From Xestospongia bergquistia (taxonomy: Eukaryota; Porifera; Demospongiae; Haplosclerida; Petrosiidae), in assembly GCA_963965975.1 (NCBI GenBank), contig OZ014415.1, positions 5,151,001-5,215,000 of the forward strand: a DNA stretch of 64,000 nt, given 5' to 3'. Shown piece after piece: positions 1-12,240 of this stretch. The first letter of the stretch is position 1. Every line of letters begins with the position of its first letter. A model generated the notes under the pieces. That model did not search any database, had not been told where the DNA came from, and saw only the letters and a program-made list of their open reading frames with translations. A program made the position numbers and the translations under genes.

Positions 1-1270
1 CATTAATGTCTAATGTCTTTAAGATAAAGACTTTCGAAGGTTTAGACTATTGAGAGATTCTTATAAAGTAAACTGCTCAGTTTATAGGACTTTATGGCAC
101 TAACTAAATAAAGAGCTATTAACAGTTTATTAAGTTAGTTTGCATTAACGCTCTAAAGTCTTTAAGTTAAAGACTTTAGACGGTTTAGACTATTGAGAGA
201 AGTTTATAAAGTAAACTGCTCAGTCTAAAGGACTTTATGGCACTAAATAAATAAACAGCTATTAACAGTTTAGTAAGTTAGTTTGCATTAACGCTCTAAA
301 GTCTTTACGATAAAGACTTTAGAAGTTTTAGACTATTGAGATAAAGTAAACTGTTCAGTCAAAAGGACTTTATGGCACTAACTAAATAAACAGCTATTAA
401 CAGTTTAGTAAGCTAGTTTGCATTAATGCTCTAAAGTCTTTAAGTTAAAAACTTTAGAAGGTTTAGACTATTGAGAGAAGTTTATAAAGTAAATTGCTCA
501 GTCTAAAGGACTTTATGGCACTAACTAAATAAACAGCTATTAACAGTTTAGTAAGTTAGTTTGCATTAATTCTATAATGTCTTTAAGATCAAGACTTTCG
601 AAGGGTTAGACTATTGAGAGATTTTTATAAAGTAAACAGCTCAGTCTATAGGACTTTATGGCACTAACTAAATAAACAGCTATTAACAGTTTATTAACTT
701 AGTTTGCATTAACGCTCTAAAGTCTTTAAGTTAAAGACTTTAGACGATTTAGACTATTGAGAGAAGTTTATAAAGTAAACTGCTCAGTCTAAAGGACTTT
801 ATGGCACTAACTAAATAAACAGCTATTAACAGTTTAGTAAGTTAGTTTGCATTAACGCTCTAAAGTCTTTAAGATAAAGACTTTAGAAGTTTTAGACTAT
901 TGAGATAAAGTAAACTGTTCAGTCCAAAGGACTTTATGGCACTAACTAAATAAACAGCTATTAACAGTTTAATAAGCTAGTTTACATTAATGCTCTAAAG
1001 TATTTAAGTTAAAAACTTTAGAAGGTTTAGACTATTGAGAGAAGTTTATAAAGTAAATTGCTCAGTCTAAAGGACTTTATGGCACTAACTAAATAAACAG
1101 CTATTAACAGTTTAGTAAGTTAGTTTGCATTAATTCTATAATGTCTTTAAGATAAAGACTTTCGAAGGTTTAGACTATTGAGAGATTTTTATAAAGTAAA
1201 CTGTTCAGTCTAAAGGACTTTTTGGCACTAACTAAATAAACAGCTATTAACAGTTTAGTAAGTTAGTTTG
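1..1270 (+). repeat. Satellite HOR block A: 4-monomer, about 564-bp unit
   Basis: Monomers repeat in a fixed order of subtypes. The first has ATGTCTTTAAGATA with CTTTCGAAGG; the second has TTTAGACGG or TTTAGACGA; the third is a 135-bp monomer with GTTCAGTC; the fourth has TTAAAAACTTTAG and AAATTGCTCAG. Starts at 563 and 1127 are 564 bp apart (143+143+135+143). The same order recurs near 2850-4815. Confidence 0.85.
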
Positions 1271-2849
1271 TATTAACGCTCTTAAGTCTTTAAGTTAAAG
1301 ACTTTAGAAGGTTTAGACTATTGAGAGAAGTTTATAAAGTAAACTGCTCAGTCTAAAGGACTTTATGGCAGTAACTAAATAAACAGCTATTAACAGTTTA
1401 GTAAGTTAGTTTGCATTAAAACTCTAAAGTCTTTAAGTTAAAGACTTTAGAAGGTTTAGACTACTGAGAGATGTTTAAAAAGTAAACTGCTCAGTCTAAA
1501 GGACATTATGGCACTAACTAAATAAACAGCTATTAACAGTTTAGTAAGTTAGTTTGCATTAACGCTTTAAAGTCTTTAAGATAAAGACTTTACAGCGTTT
1601 AGACTATTGAGAGATTTTTATAAAGTAAACTGCTCAGTTTATAGGACTTTTTGGCACTAAGTAAATAAGCAGCTATTAACAGTTTAGTAAGTTTGTTTGC
1701 ATTAACGCTCTAAAGTCTTTAAGTTAAAGACTTTAGAAGGTTTAGACTATTGACAGACGTTTTTAAAGTAAACTGCTCAGTCTAAAGGACTTTATGGCAC
1801 TAACTAAACAAACAGCTATTAACAGTTTAGTAAGTTAGTTTGCATTAACGCTCTAAAGTCTTTAAGTTAAAGACTTTAGAAGGTTTAGACTATTGAGAGA
1901 AGTTTATAAAGTAAACTGCTCAGTCTAATGGACTTTATGGCACTAACTAAATAAACAGCTTTTCACAGTTTAGTAAGTTAGTTTGCATTAACGCTCTAAA
2001 TTCTTTAAAATAAAGACTTTAGTAGGTTTAGACTATTGAGAGAAGTTTATAAAGTAAACTGCTCAGTCTAAAGGACTTTATGGCACTAAATAAATAAACA
2101 GCTATTAACAGTTTAGGAAGTTAGTTTGCATTAACGCTCTAAAGCGTTTAAGTTAAAGACTTTAGAAGGTTTAGACTATTGAGAGAAGTTTATAGAATAA
2201 ACTGCTCAGTCTAAAGGACTTTATGGCACTAACTAAATAAAGAGCTATTAACAGTTTAGTAAGTTAGTTTGCATTAACGCTCTAAAGTCTTTAAGTTAAA
2301 GACTTTAGAAGGTTCAGACTATTGAGAGAATTTTGTAATGTAAACTGCTCAGTCTAAAGGACTTTATGGCACTAACTAAATAAACAGCTATTAACAGTTT
2401 AGTAAGTTAGTTTGCATTAACGCTCTAAAGTCTTTAAGTTAAATACTTTAGAAGCTTTAGACTATTGAGAGAAGTTTATAAAGTAAACTGCTCAGTCTAA
2501 AGGACTTTATGGCACTGACTAAATAATCACCTATTAACGGTTTAGTAAGTTTGTTTGCATTAACGCTCTGAAGTCTTTAAGTTAAAGACTTTAGAAGTTT
2601 TAGACTATTGAGAGGAGTTCATAAAGTAAACTTCTCTGTCTAAAGGATTTTATGGCAGTAACTAAATAAATAGCTATTAACAGTTTAGTAAGATAGTTTG
2701 CATTATCCCTTTAAAGTCTTTAAATTAAAGACTTTAGTGGGTATAGACTATAGATAGAAGTTTATAATGTAAACTGCTCAGTCTAATGGACTTTATGGCA
2801 CTAACTAAGTAAACAGCTCTTAACAGTTTAGTAAGTTACTTTGCATTAA

Positions 2850-4815
2850 CGCTCTAAAGTGTTTAACTTAAAGACTTTAGACGGTTTAGACTATTGAGAG
2901 AATTTTATAAAGTAAACTGCTCAGTTTATAGGACTTTATGGCACTAAATAAATAAACAGCTATTAACAGTTTAGTAAGTTAGTTTGCATTAACAGTCTAA
3001 TGTCTTTAAGATAAAGACTTTAGAAGTTTTAGACTATAGAGATAAAGTAACCTGTTCAGTCAAAAGGACTTTATGGCACTAACTAAATAAACAGCTATTA
3101 ACAGTTTAGTAAGCTAGTTTGCATTAACGCTCTAAAGTTTTAAGTTAAAAACTTTAGAAGGTTTAGACTATTGAGAGAAGTTTATAAAGTAAATTGCTCA
3201 GTCTAAAGGACTTTATGGCACTAACTAAATAAACAGCTATTAACAGTTTTGTAAGTTAGTTTGCATGAATGCCTAATGTCTTTAAGATAAAGACTTTCGA
3301 AGGTTTAGACTATTGAGAGATTCTTGTAAAGTAAACTGCTCAGTCTATAGGACTTTATGGCACTAACTTAATAAAGAGCTATTAACAGTTTATTAAGTTA
3401 GTTTGCATTAACGCTCTAAAGTCTTTAAGTTAAAGACTTTAGACGGTTTAGACTATTGAGAGAAGTTTATAAAGTAAACTGCTCAGTCTAAAGGACTTTA
3501 TGGCACTAAATAAATAAACAGCTATTAACAGTTTAGTAAGTTAGTTTGCATTAACGCTCTAAAGTCTTTAAGATAAAGACTTTAGAAGTTTTAGACTATT
3601 GAGATAAAGTAAACTGTTCAGTCAAAAGGACTTTATGGCACTAACTAAATAAACAGCTATTAACAGTTTAGTAAGCTAGTTTGCATTAATGCTCTAAAGT
3701 CTTTAAGTTAAAAACTTTAGAAGGTTTAGACTATTGAGGGAAGTTTATAAAGTAAATTGCTCAGTCTAAAGGACTTTATGGCACTAACTAAATAAACAGC
3801 TATTAACAGTTTAGTAAGTTAGTTTGCATTAATTCTATAATGTCTTTAAGGTAAAGACTTTCGAAGGGTTAGACTATTGAGAGATTTTTATAAAGTAAAC
3901 AGCTCAGTCTATAGGACTTTATGGCACTAACTAAATAAACAGCTATTAACAGTTTATTAAGTTAGTTTGCATTAACGCTCTAAAGTCTTTAAGTTAAAGA
4001 CTTTAGACGATTTAGACTATTGAGAGAAGTTTATAAAGTAAACTGCTCAGTCTAAAGGACTTTATGGCCCTAACTAAATAAACAGCTATTAACAGTTTAG
4101 TAAGTTAGTTTGCATTAACGCTCTAAAGTCTTTAAGATAAAGACTTTAGAAGTTTTAGACTATTGAGATAAAGTGAACTGTTCAGTAAAAAGGACTTTAT
4201 GGCACTAACTAAAATAACAGCTATTAACAGTTTAGTAAGCTAGTTTGCATTAATGCTCTAAAGTCTTTAAGTTAAAAACTTTAGAAGGTTTAGACTATTG
4301 AGAGAAGTTTATAAAGTAAATTGCTCAGTCTAAAGGACTTTATGGCACTAACTAAATAAACAGCTATTAACAGTTTAGTAAGTTAGTTTGCATTAATTCT
4401 ATAATGTCTTTAAGATAAAGACTTTCGAAGGGTTAGACTATTGAGAGATTTTTATAAAGTAAACAGCTCAGTCTATAGGACTTTATGGCACTAACTAAAT
4501 AAACAGCTATTAACAGTTTATTAAGTTAGTTTGCATTAATGCTCTAATGTCTTTAAGTTAAAGACTTTAGACGGTTTAGACTATTGAGAGAAGATTATAA
4601 AGTAAACTGCTCAGTCTAAAGCACTTTATGGCACTAACTAAATAAACAGCTATTAACAGTTTAGTAAGTTTGTTTGCATTAACCCTCTAAAGTCTTTAAG
4701 ATAAAGACTTTAGAAGTTTTAGACTATTCAGAGAAAGTAAACTGCTCAGTCTAAAGGACTTTATGGCACTAACTAAATAAACAGCTATTAACAGTTTAGT
4801 AAGATAGTTTGCATT
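2850..4815 (+). repeat. Satellite HOR block B, second copy of the 4-monomer pattern
   Basis: The four-subtype order of block A returns here, with the CTTTCGAAGG-type monomers starting at 3263, 3826 and 4390 (steps of 563 and 564 bp). The block is displaced by about 3263 bp from block A and is separated from it by less ordered monomers. This suggests segmental duplication within the array by unequal exchange. Confidence 0.85.
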
Positions 4816-7800
4816 AACGCTCTAAAGTCTTTAAGTTAAAGACTTTAGAAGGGTTAGACTAATGAGAGAATGTTATAAAGTAAACTGCACAGTCTAAAGG
4901 ACTTTATGGCACTAACTAAATAAACAGCTATTAACAGTTTAGTAAGTTAGTTTGCATTAACGCTCTAGCCTTTAATATACACACTCTAGAAGGTTAAGAC
5001 TATTGAGAGAATTTTATAAACTAAACTGTTCAGTCTAAAGGACTTTATGGCACTAACTAAATAAACAGGTATTAACAGTTTAGTAAGTTAGTTTGCATGA
5101 ACGCTCTAAAGTCTTTAAGTTAAAGCCTTTAGAAGGTTTACACTAATGAGAGAGGTTATAAAGTAAAGTGCACAGTCTAAAGGACTTGATGGCACTAACT
5201 AAATAAACAGGTATTAACAGTTTAGTAAGTTAGTTTGCATGAACGCTATAAAGTCTTTAAGTTAAAGACTTTAGAATGTTTAGACTATTGAGAGTTTTTT
5301 ATAAAGTAAACTGCTCAGTCTAAAGGACTTTATGGCACTAACTAAATAAACAGCTATTAACAGTTTAGTAAGTTAGTTTGCATTAACGCTCTAGTCTTTA
5401 ATATACACACCTTAGAAGGTTTAGACTATTGAGAGAATTTTATAAAGTAAACTGTTCAGTCAAAAGGACTTTATGGCACTAACTAAATAAACAGCTATTA
5501 ACAGTTTAGTAAGTTAGTTTGCATTAACGCTCTAAAGTGTTTAAGATAAAGTCTTTAGAAGGTTTAGACTATTGAGAGAAGTTTATAAAGTAAACTGCTC
5601 AGTCTAAAGGACTTTATCGCACTAACTAAATAAACAGGTATTAACAGTTTAGTAAGTTAGTTTGCATTAACGCTCTAAAGTCTTTAAGTTAAAGACTTCA
5701 GTTAGTTTAGACTATTGAGAGAAGTTTATAAAGTAAACTGCTGAGTCTAAAGGACTTTATGGCACTAACTAAATAAACAGCTATTAACAGTTTAGTAAGT
5801 TAGTTTGCATTAACGCTCTAAAGTCTTTAAGTTAAGACTTTAGAAGGTTTAGACTAATTAGAGAAGTTTATAAAGTAAACTGCTCAGTCTAAAGGACTTT
5901 ATGGCGCAAACTAATTAAACAGCTATTAACAGCTTTGTAAGTTAGTTTGCATTAACGCTCTAAAGTGTTTAAGTTAAAGACTTTAGAAGGTTTAGACTGT
6001 TGAGAGAAGTTTGTAAAATAAACTGCTCAGTCTAAAGGACTTTGTGGCACTAACTAAATAAACAGCTATTAACAGTTTAGTAAGTTAGTTTGCATTAACG
6101 CTCTAAAGCCTTTAAGTTAAAGACTTTAGAAGGTTTAGACTATTGAGAGATGTTTATAAAATAAACGGCTCAATCTAAAGGACTTTATGGCACTAACTAA
6201 ATAAAGAGCTATTAACAGTTTAGTAAGTTTGTTTGCATTAACGCTCTAAAGTCTTTAAGTTAAAGACTTTAGTAGGTTTACACTAGTGGGACAAGTTTAT
6301 AAAGTAAACTGTTCAGTCTAAAGGACTTTAAGGCACTAACTAATGAAACAGCTATTAACAGTTTAGTAAATTAGTTTGCATTAACGCTCTAAAGTCTTTA
6401 AGTTAAAGACTTTAGAAGGTTTAGACTATTGAGAGAAGTTTAAAAAGTTAACTGCTCAGTCTAAAGGACTTTATGGCACTTACTAAATAAACAGCTATTA
6501 ACAATTTAGTAAGTTAGTTTGCATTAACGCTCCAAAGTCTTTAAGTAAAACACTTTACAGAGTTTAGACTATTGAGAGATTTTTATAAAGTAAACTGCTC
6601 AGTTTATAGGACTTTATGGCACTAACTAAATAAGCAGCTATTAAGAGATTAGTAAGTTAGTTTGCATTAACGCTCTAAAGTCATTAAGATAAAGACTTTA
6701 GAAGGTTTAGACTATTGAGAGACGTTTATAAAGTAAACTGCTCAGTCTAAAGGACTTTATGGCACTAACTGAATAAAAAGCTATTAACAGTTTAGTAAGT
6801 TAGTTTGCATTAACGCTCTAAAGTCTTTAAGATAAAGACTTTAGAATTTTTAGACTATTGAGATAAAGTAAACTGTTCAGTCAAGAGGACTTTATGGCAC
6901 TAACTAGATAAACAGCTATTAACAGTTTAGTGAGCTAGTTTGCATTAACGGTCTAAAGTCTTTAAGTTAAAAACTTTAGAAGGTTTAGACTATTTGGAGA
7001 AGTTTATGGAGTAAACTGCTCAGTCTATACGACTTTATGGGACTAACTAAATAAACAGCTATTAACAGTTTATTAAGTTAGTTTGCATTAACGCTCTAAA
7101 GTCTTTAAGTTAAAGACTTTAGACGGTTTAGACTATTGAGAGAAGTTTATAAAGTAAACTGCTCAGTCTAAAGGACTTTATGGCACTAACTAAATAAACA
7201 GCTATTAACAGTTTAGTAAGTTAGTTTGCATTAACGCTCTAAAGTCTTTAAGAAAAAGACATTAGAATTTTTAGACTATTGAGATAAGGAAACTGTTCAG
7301 TCAAAAGGACTTTATGGCACTAAATATATAAACAGCTATTAACAGTTTAGTAAGCTAGTTTGCATTAACGCTCTAAAGTCTTTAAGTTAAAGACTTTAGA
7401 AGGGTTAGACTAATGAGAGAAGGTTATAAAGTAAACTGCACAGTCTAAAGGACTTTATGGCACTAACTAAATAAACAGCTATTAACAGTTTAGTAAGTTA
7501 GTTTGCATTAACGCTCTAAAGTCTTTAAGTTAAAGACTTTAGAATGTTTAGACTATTGAGAGATTTTTATAAAGTAAACTGCTCAGTCTAAAGGACTTTA
7601 TGGCACTAACTAAAGAAACAGCTATTAACAGTTTAGTAAGTTAGTTTGCATTAACGCTCTAGCCTTTAATATACACACTTCAGAAGGTTTAGACTATTGA
7701 GAGAATTTCATAAAGTAAACTGTTCAGTCTAAAGGACTTTATGGCACTAACTAAATAAACAGCTATTAACAGTTTAGTAAGTTAGTTTGCATTAACACTC

Positions 7801-8229
7801 TAAAGTCTTTAAGTTAAAGACTTTAGATGGTTTACACTAATGAGAGAAGGTTATAAAGTAAACTGCACAGTCTAAAGGACTTTATGGCACTAACTAAATA
7901 AACAGCTATTAACAGTTTAGTAAGTTAGTTTGCATGAACGCTCTAAAGTCTTTAACGTAAAGACTTTAGAATGTTTAGACTATTGAGAGATTTTTATAAA
8001 GTAAACTGCTCAGTCTAAAGGACTTTATGGCACTAACTAAATAAACAGCTATTAACAGTTTAGTAAGTAAGTTTGCATTAACGCTCTAAAGTCTTTAAGA
8101 TAAAGACTTTAGAAGTTTTAGACTATTGAGATAAAGTAAACTGTTCAGTCAAAAGGACTTTATGGCACTAACTAAATAAACAGCTATTAACAGTTTAGTA
8201 AGTTAGTTTGCATTAACGCTCTAAAGTCT

Positions 8230-10220
8230 TTAAGTTAAAGACTTTAGAATGTTTAGACTATTGAGACAAGTTTAAAAAGTAAACTGCTCAGTCTAAAGGA
8301 CTTTATGGCACTAACTAAATAAACAGCTATTAAAATTTAGTAAGTTTGTTTGCATGAACGCTCTAAAGTCTTTAAGTTAAACACTTTAGAGAGTTTAGAC
8401 TATTGAGAGATTTTTATAAAGTAAACTGCTCAGTTTATAGGACTTTATGGCACTAACTAAATAAGCAGCTATTAACAGATTAGTAAGTTAGTTTGCATTA
8501 ATGTTCTAAAGTCATTAAGTTAAAGACTTTAGAAGGTTTAGACTATTGAGAGACGTTTATAATGTCAACTGCTCAGTCTAAAGGACTTTATGGCACTAAC
8601 TAAATAAACAGCAATTAACTCTTTAGTAAGTTAGTTTGCATTAACGCTCTAAAGTCTTTAACTTAAAGACTTTAGAATCTTTAGGCTATTGAAAGTAGTT
8701 TATAAAGTAAACTGCTCAGTCTAAAAGACTTTATGGCACTAACGAAATAAAGAGCTATTAACAGTTTAGTAAGTTAGTTTGCATTAACGCTCTAAAGTCT
8801 TTAAGTTAAAGACTTTAGAAGGTTTAGACTATTGAGAGAAGTTTATAAAGTAAACTGCTCAGTCTAAAGGACTTTATGGCACTAACTAAATAAACAGCTA
8901 TTAACAGTTTAGTAATTTAGTTTGCATTAACGCTCTAAAGTCTTTAAGTTAAAGACTTTAGAAGGCTTAGACTATTGAGAGAAGTTTATAAAATAAACTG
9001 CTCAGTCTAAAGGACTTCATGGCACTAACTAAATAAACAGCTATTAACAGTTGAGTAAGATTGTTTGCATTAACGCTCTAAAGTCTTTAAGTTAAAGACT
9101 TTAGTAGGTTTGCACTAGTGAGACAAGTTTATAAAGTAAACTGTTCAGTCTAAAGGACTTTATGGCACGAACTAAATAAAAAGCTATTAACAGTTTAGTA
9201 AGTTAGTTTGCATTAACGCTCTAAATTCTTTAAGTTAAAGACTTTAGAAGGTTTAGACTATTGAGACAAGTTTAAAAAGTAAACTGCTCAGTCTAAAGGA
9301 CTTTATGGCACTAACTAAATAAACAGCTATTAAAATTTAGTAAGTTTGTTTGCTTGAACGCTCTAAAGTCTTTAAGTTAAACACTTTAGAGAGTTTAGAC
9401 TATTGAGAGATTTTTATAAAGTAAACTGCTCATTTTATAGGACTTTATGGCACTAACTAAATAAGCAGCTATTAACAGATTAGTAAGTTAGTTTGCATTA
9501 ACGCTCTAAAGTCATTAAGTTAAAGACTTTAGAAGGTATAGACTATTGAGAGACGTTTATAATGTAAACTGCTCAGTCTAAAGGACTTTATGGCACTAAC
9601 TAAATAAACAGCAATTAACTGTTTAGCAAGTTAGTTTGCATTAACGCTCTAAAGTCTTTAACTTAAAGACTTTAGAATTTTAGGCTATTGAAAGAAGTTT
9701 ATAAAGTAAACTGCTCAGTCTAAAAGACTTTATGGCACTAACGAAATAAAGAGCTATTAACAGTTTAGTAAGTTAGTTTGCATTAACGCTCTAAAGTCTT
9801 TAAGTTATAGACTTTAGAAGGTTTAGACTATTGAGAGTAGTTTATAAAGTAAACTGCTCAGTCTAAAGGACTTTATGGCACTAACTAAATAAACAGCTAT
9901 TAACATTTTAGTAAGTTAGTTTGCATTAACGCTCTAAAGTCTTTAAGTTAAAGACTTTAGAAGGCTTAGACTATTGAGAGATTTTTATAAAATAAACTGC
10001 TCAGTCTAAAGGACTTTATGGCACTAACTAAATAAACAGCTATTAACAGTTGAGTAAGATTGTCTGCATTAACGCGCTAAAGTCTTTAAGTTAAAGACTT
10101 TAGAAGGTTTAGACTATTTAGAGAAGGTCATAAAGTAAACAGCTCAGTCTAAAGGACTTTATATCACTAACTAAATAAACAGCTAATAACAGTTTAGTAA
10201 GTTAGTTTGCATTAACGCTC
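8230..10220 (+). repeat. Satellite HOR: two copies of a 1000-bp, 7-monomer unit
   Basis: Rare variants recur exactly 1000 bp apart: TTGAGACAAGTTTAAAAAG at 8261 and 9261, GCAATTAACT at 8611 and 9611, and ACTTAAAGACTTTAGAAT at 8661 and 9661. Seven monomers of 143 bp less one base equals 1000. The last of these variants appears again at 11090. Confidence 0.88.
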
Positions 10221-12240
10221 TAAAGTATGTAAGTTAAAGACTTTAGAAGGTTTAGACTATTTAGAGAAGGTTATAAAGTAAACAGCTCAGTCTAAAGGAC
10301 TTTATATCACTAACTAAATGAACAGCTAATAACAGTTTAGTAAGTTAGTTTGCATTAACGCTCTAAAGTATGTAAGTTAAAGACTTTAGAAGGTTTCAAC
10401 TATTGACAGAAGTTTATAAAGTAAACTGCCCAGTCTAAATGACTTTATGGCAGTAACTAAATAAACAGCAATTAACAGTTTAGTAAGTTAGTTTGCATTA
10501 ACGCTCTAAGGTCTTTAGGTTAAAGACTTCAGTAGGTTTAGACTATTGAGAGATGTTCATAAAGTAATCTGCTCAGTCTAAAGGACTTTATGGCACTAAC
10601 TAAATAAACAGCTATTAACAGTTTAGTAAGTTAGTCTGCATTAACGCTCTAAAGTCTTTAAGTTAAAGACTTTAGAAGATTTAGACTATTAAGACAAGTT
10701 TATAAAGTAAACTGCTCAGTCTAAAGGACTTTATATCACTAACTAAATGAACAGCTATTAACGGTTTAGTAAGTTTGTTTGCATTAACGCTCTAAAGTCT
10801 CTATGTTAAAGACTTTACAAGGTTTAGACTAATCAGAGAATTTCATATAGTAAACTGCTCAGTCTAAAGGACTTTATGGCACTAACTAAATAAACATCTA
10901 TTAACAGTTTAGAAAGTTTGTTTGCATTAACGCTCTAAAGTCTTTAAGTTAAAGACTTTAGAAGTTTTAGACTATTGAGAGGAGTTCATAAAGTAAACTT
11001 CTCTGTCTAAAGGATTTTATGGCAGTAACTAAATAAACAGCTATTAACTGTTTAGTAAGTTAGTTTGCATTAACGCTCTAAAGTCTTTAACTTAAAGACT
11101 TTAGAATCTTTAGGCTATTGAAAGAAGTTTATAAAGTAAACTGCTCAGTCTAAAAGACTTTATGGCACTAACGAAATAAAGAGCTATTAACAGTTTAGTA
11201 AGTTAGTTTGCATTAACGCTCTAAAGTCTTTAAGTTATAGACTTTAGAAGGTTTAGACTATTGAGAGAAGTTTATAAAGTAAACTGCTCAGTCTAAAGGA
11301 CTTTATGGCACTAACTAAATAAACAGCTATTAACAGTTTAGTAAGTTAGTTTGCATTAACGCTCTAAAGTCTTTAAGTTAAAGACTTTAGAAGGCTTAGA
11401 CTATTGAGAGAAGTTTATAAAATAAACTGCTCAGTCTAAAGGACTTTATGGCACTAACTAAATAAACAGCTATTAACAGTTGAGTAAGATTGTCTGCATT
11501 AACGCGCTAAAGTCTTTAAGTTAAAGACTTTAGAAGGTTTAGACTATTTAGAGAAGGTTATAAAGTAAACAGCTCAGTCTAAAGGACTTTATATCACTAA
11601 CTAATTAAACAGCTAATAACAGTTTAGTAAGTTAGTTTGCATTAACGCTCTAAAGTATGTAAGTTAAAGACTTTAGAAGGTTTCCACTATTGACAGAAGT
11701 TTATAAAGTAAACTGCTCAGTCTAAATGACTTTATGGCAGTAACTAGATAAGCAGCAATTAACAGTTTAGTAAGTTAGTTTGCATTAACGCTCTAAGGTC
11801 TTTAAGTTAAAGACTTCAGTAGGTTTAGACTATTGAGAGATGTTGATAAAGTAAACTGCTCAGTCTAAAGGACTTTATGGCACTAACTAAATAAACAGCT
11901 ATTAACAGTTTAGTAAGTTAGTCTGCATTAACGCTCTAAAGTCTTTAAGTTAAAGACTTTAGAAGATTTAGACTATTGAGACAAGTTTATAAAGTAAACT
12001 GCTCAGTCTAAAGGACTTTATATCACTAACTAAATGAACAGCTATTAACAGTTTAGTAAGTTAGTTTGCATTAACGCTCTAAAGTCTCTATGTTAAAGAC
12101 TTTATAAGGTTTAGACTAATCAGAGAATTTCATATAGTAAACTGCTCAGTCTAAAGGACTTTATGGCACTAACTAAATAAACATCTATTAACAGTTTAGA
12201 AAGTTTGTTTGCATTAACGCTCTAAAGTCTTTAAGTTAAA
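10100..12240 (+). repeat. Satellite HOR: 1287-bp, 9-monomer offset
   Basis: The rare variant AGGTTTCAAC/AGGTTTCCAC occurs at 10391 and 11678, exactly 1287 bp (9 x 143) apart. It is followed in both places by monomers carrying GACTTCAGTAGG and then by units with ATATCACTAAC. Subtype order, not only sequence, is shared. Confidence 0.82.
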
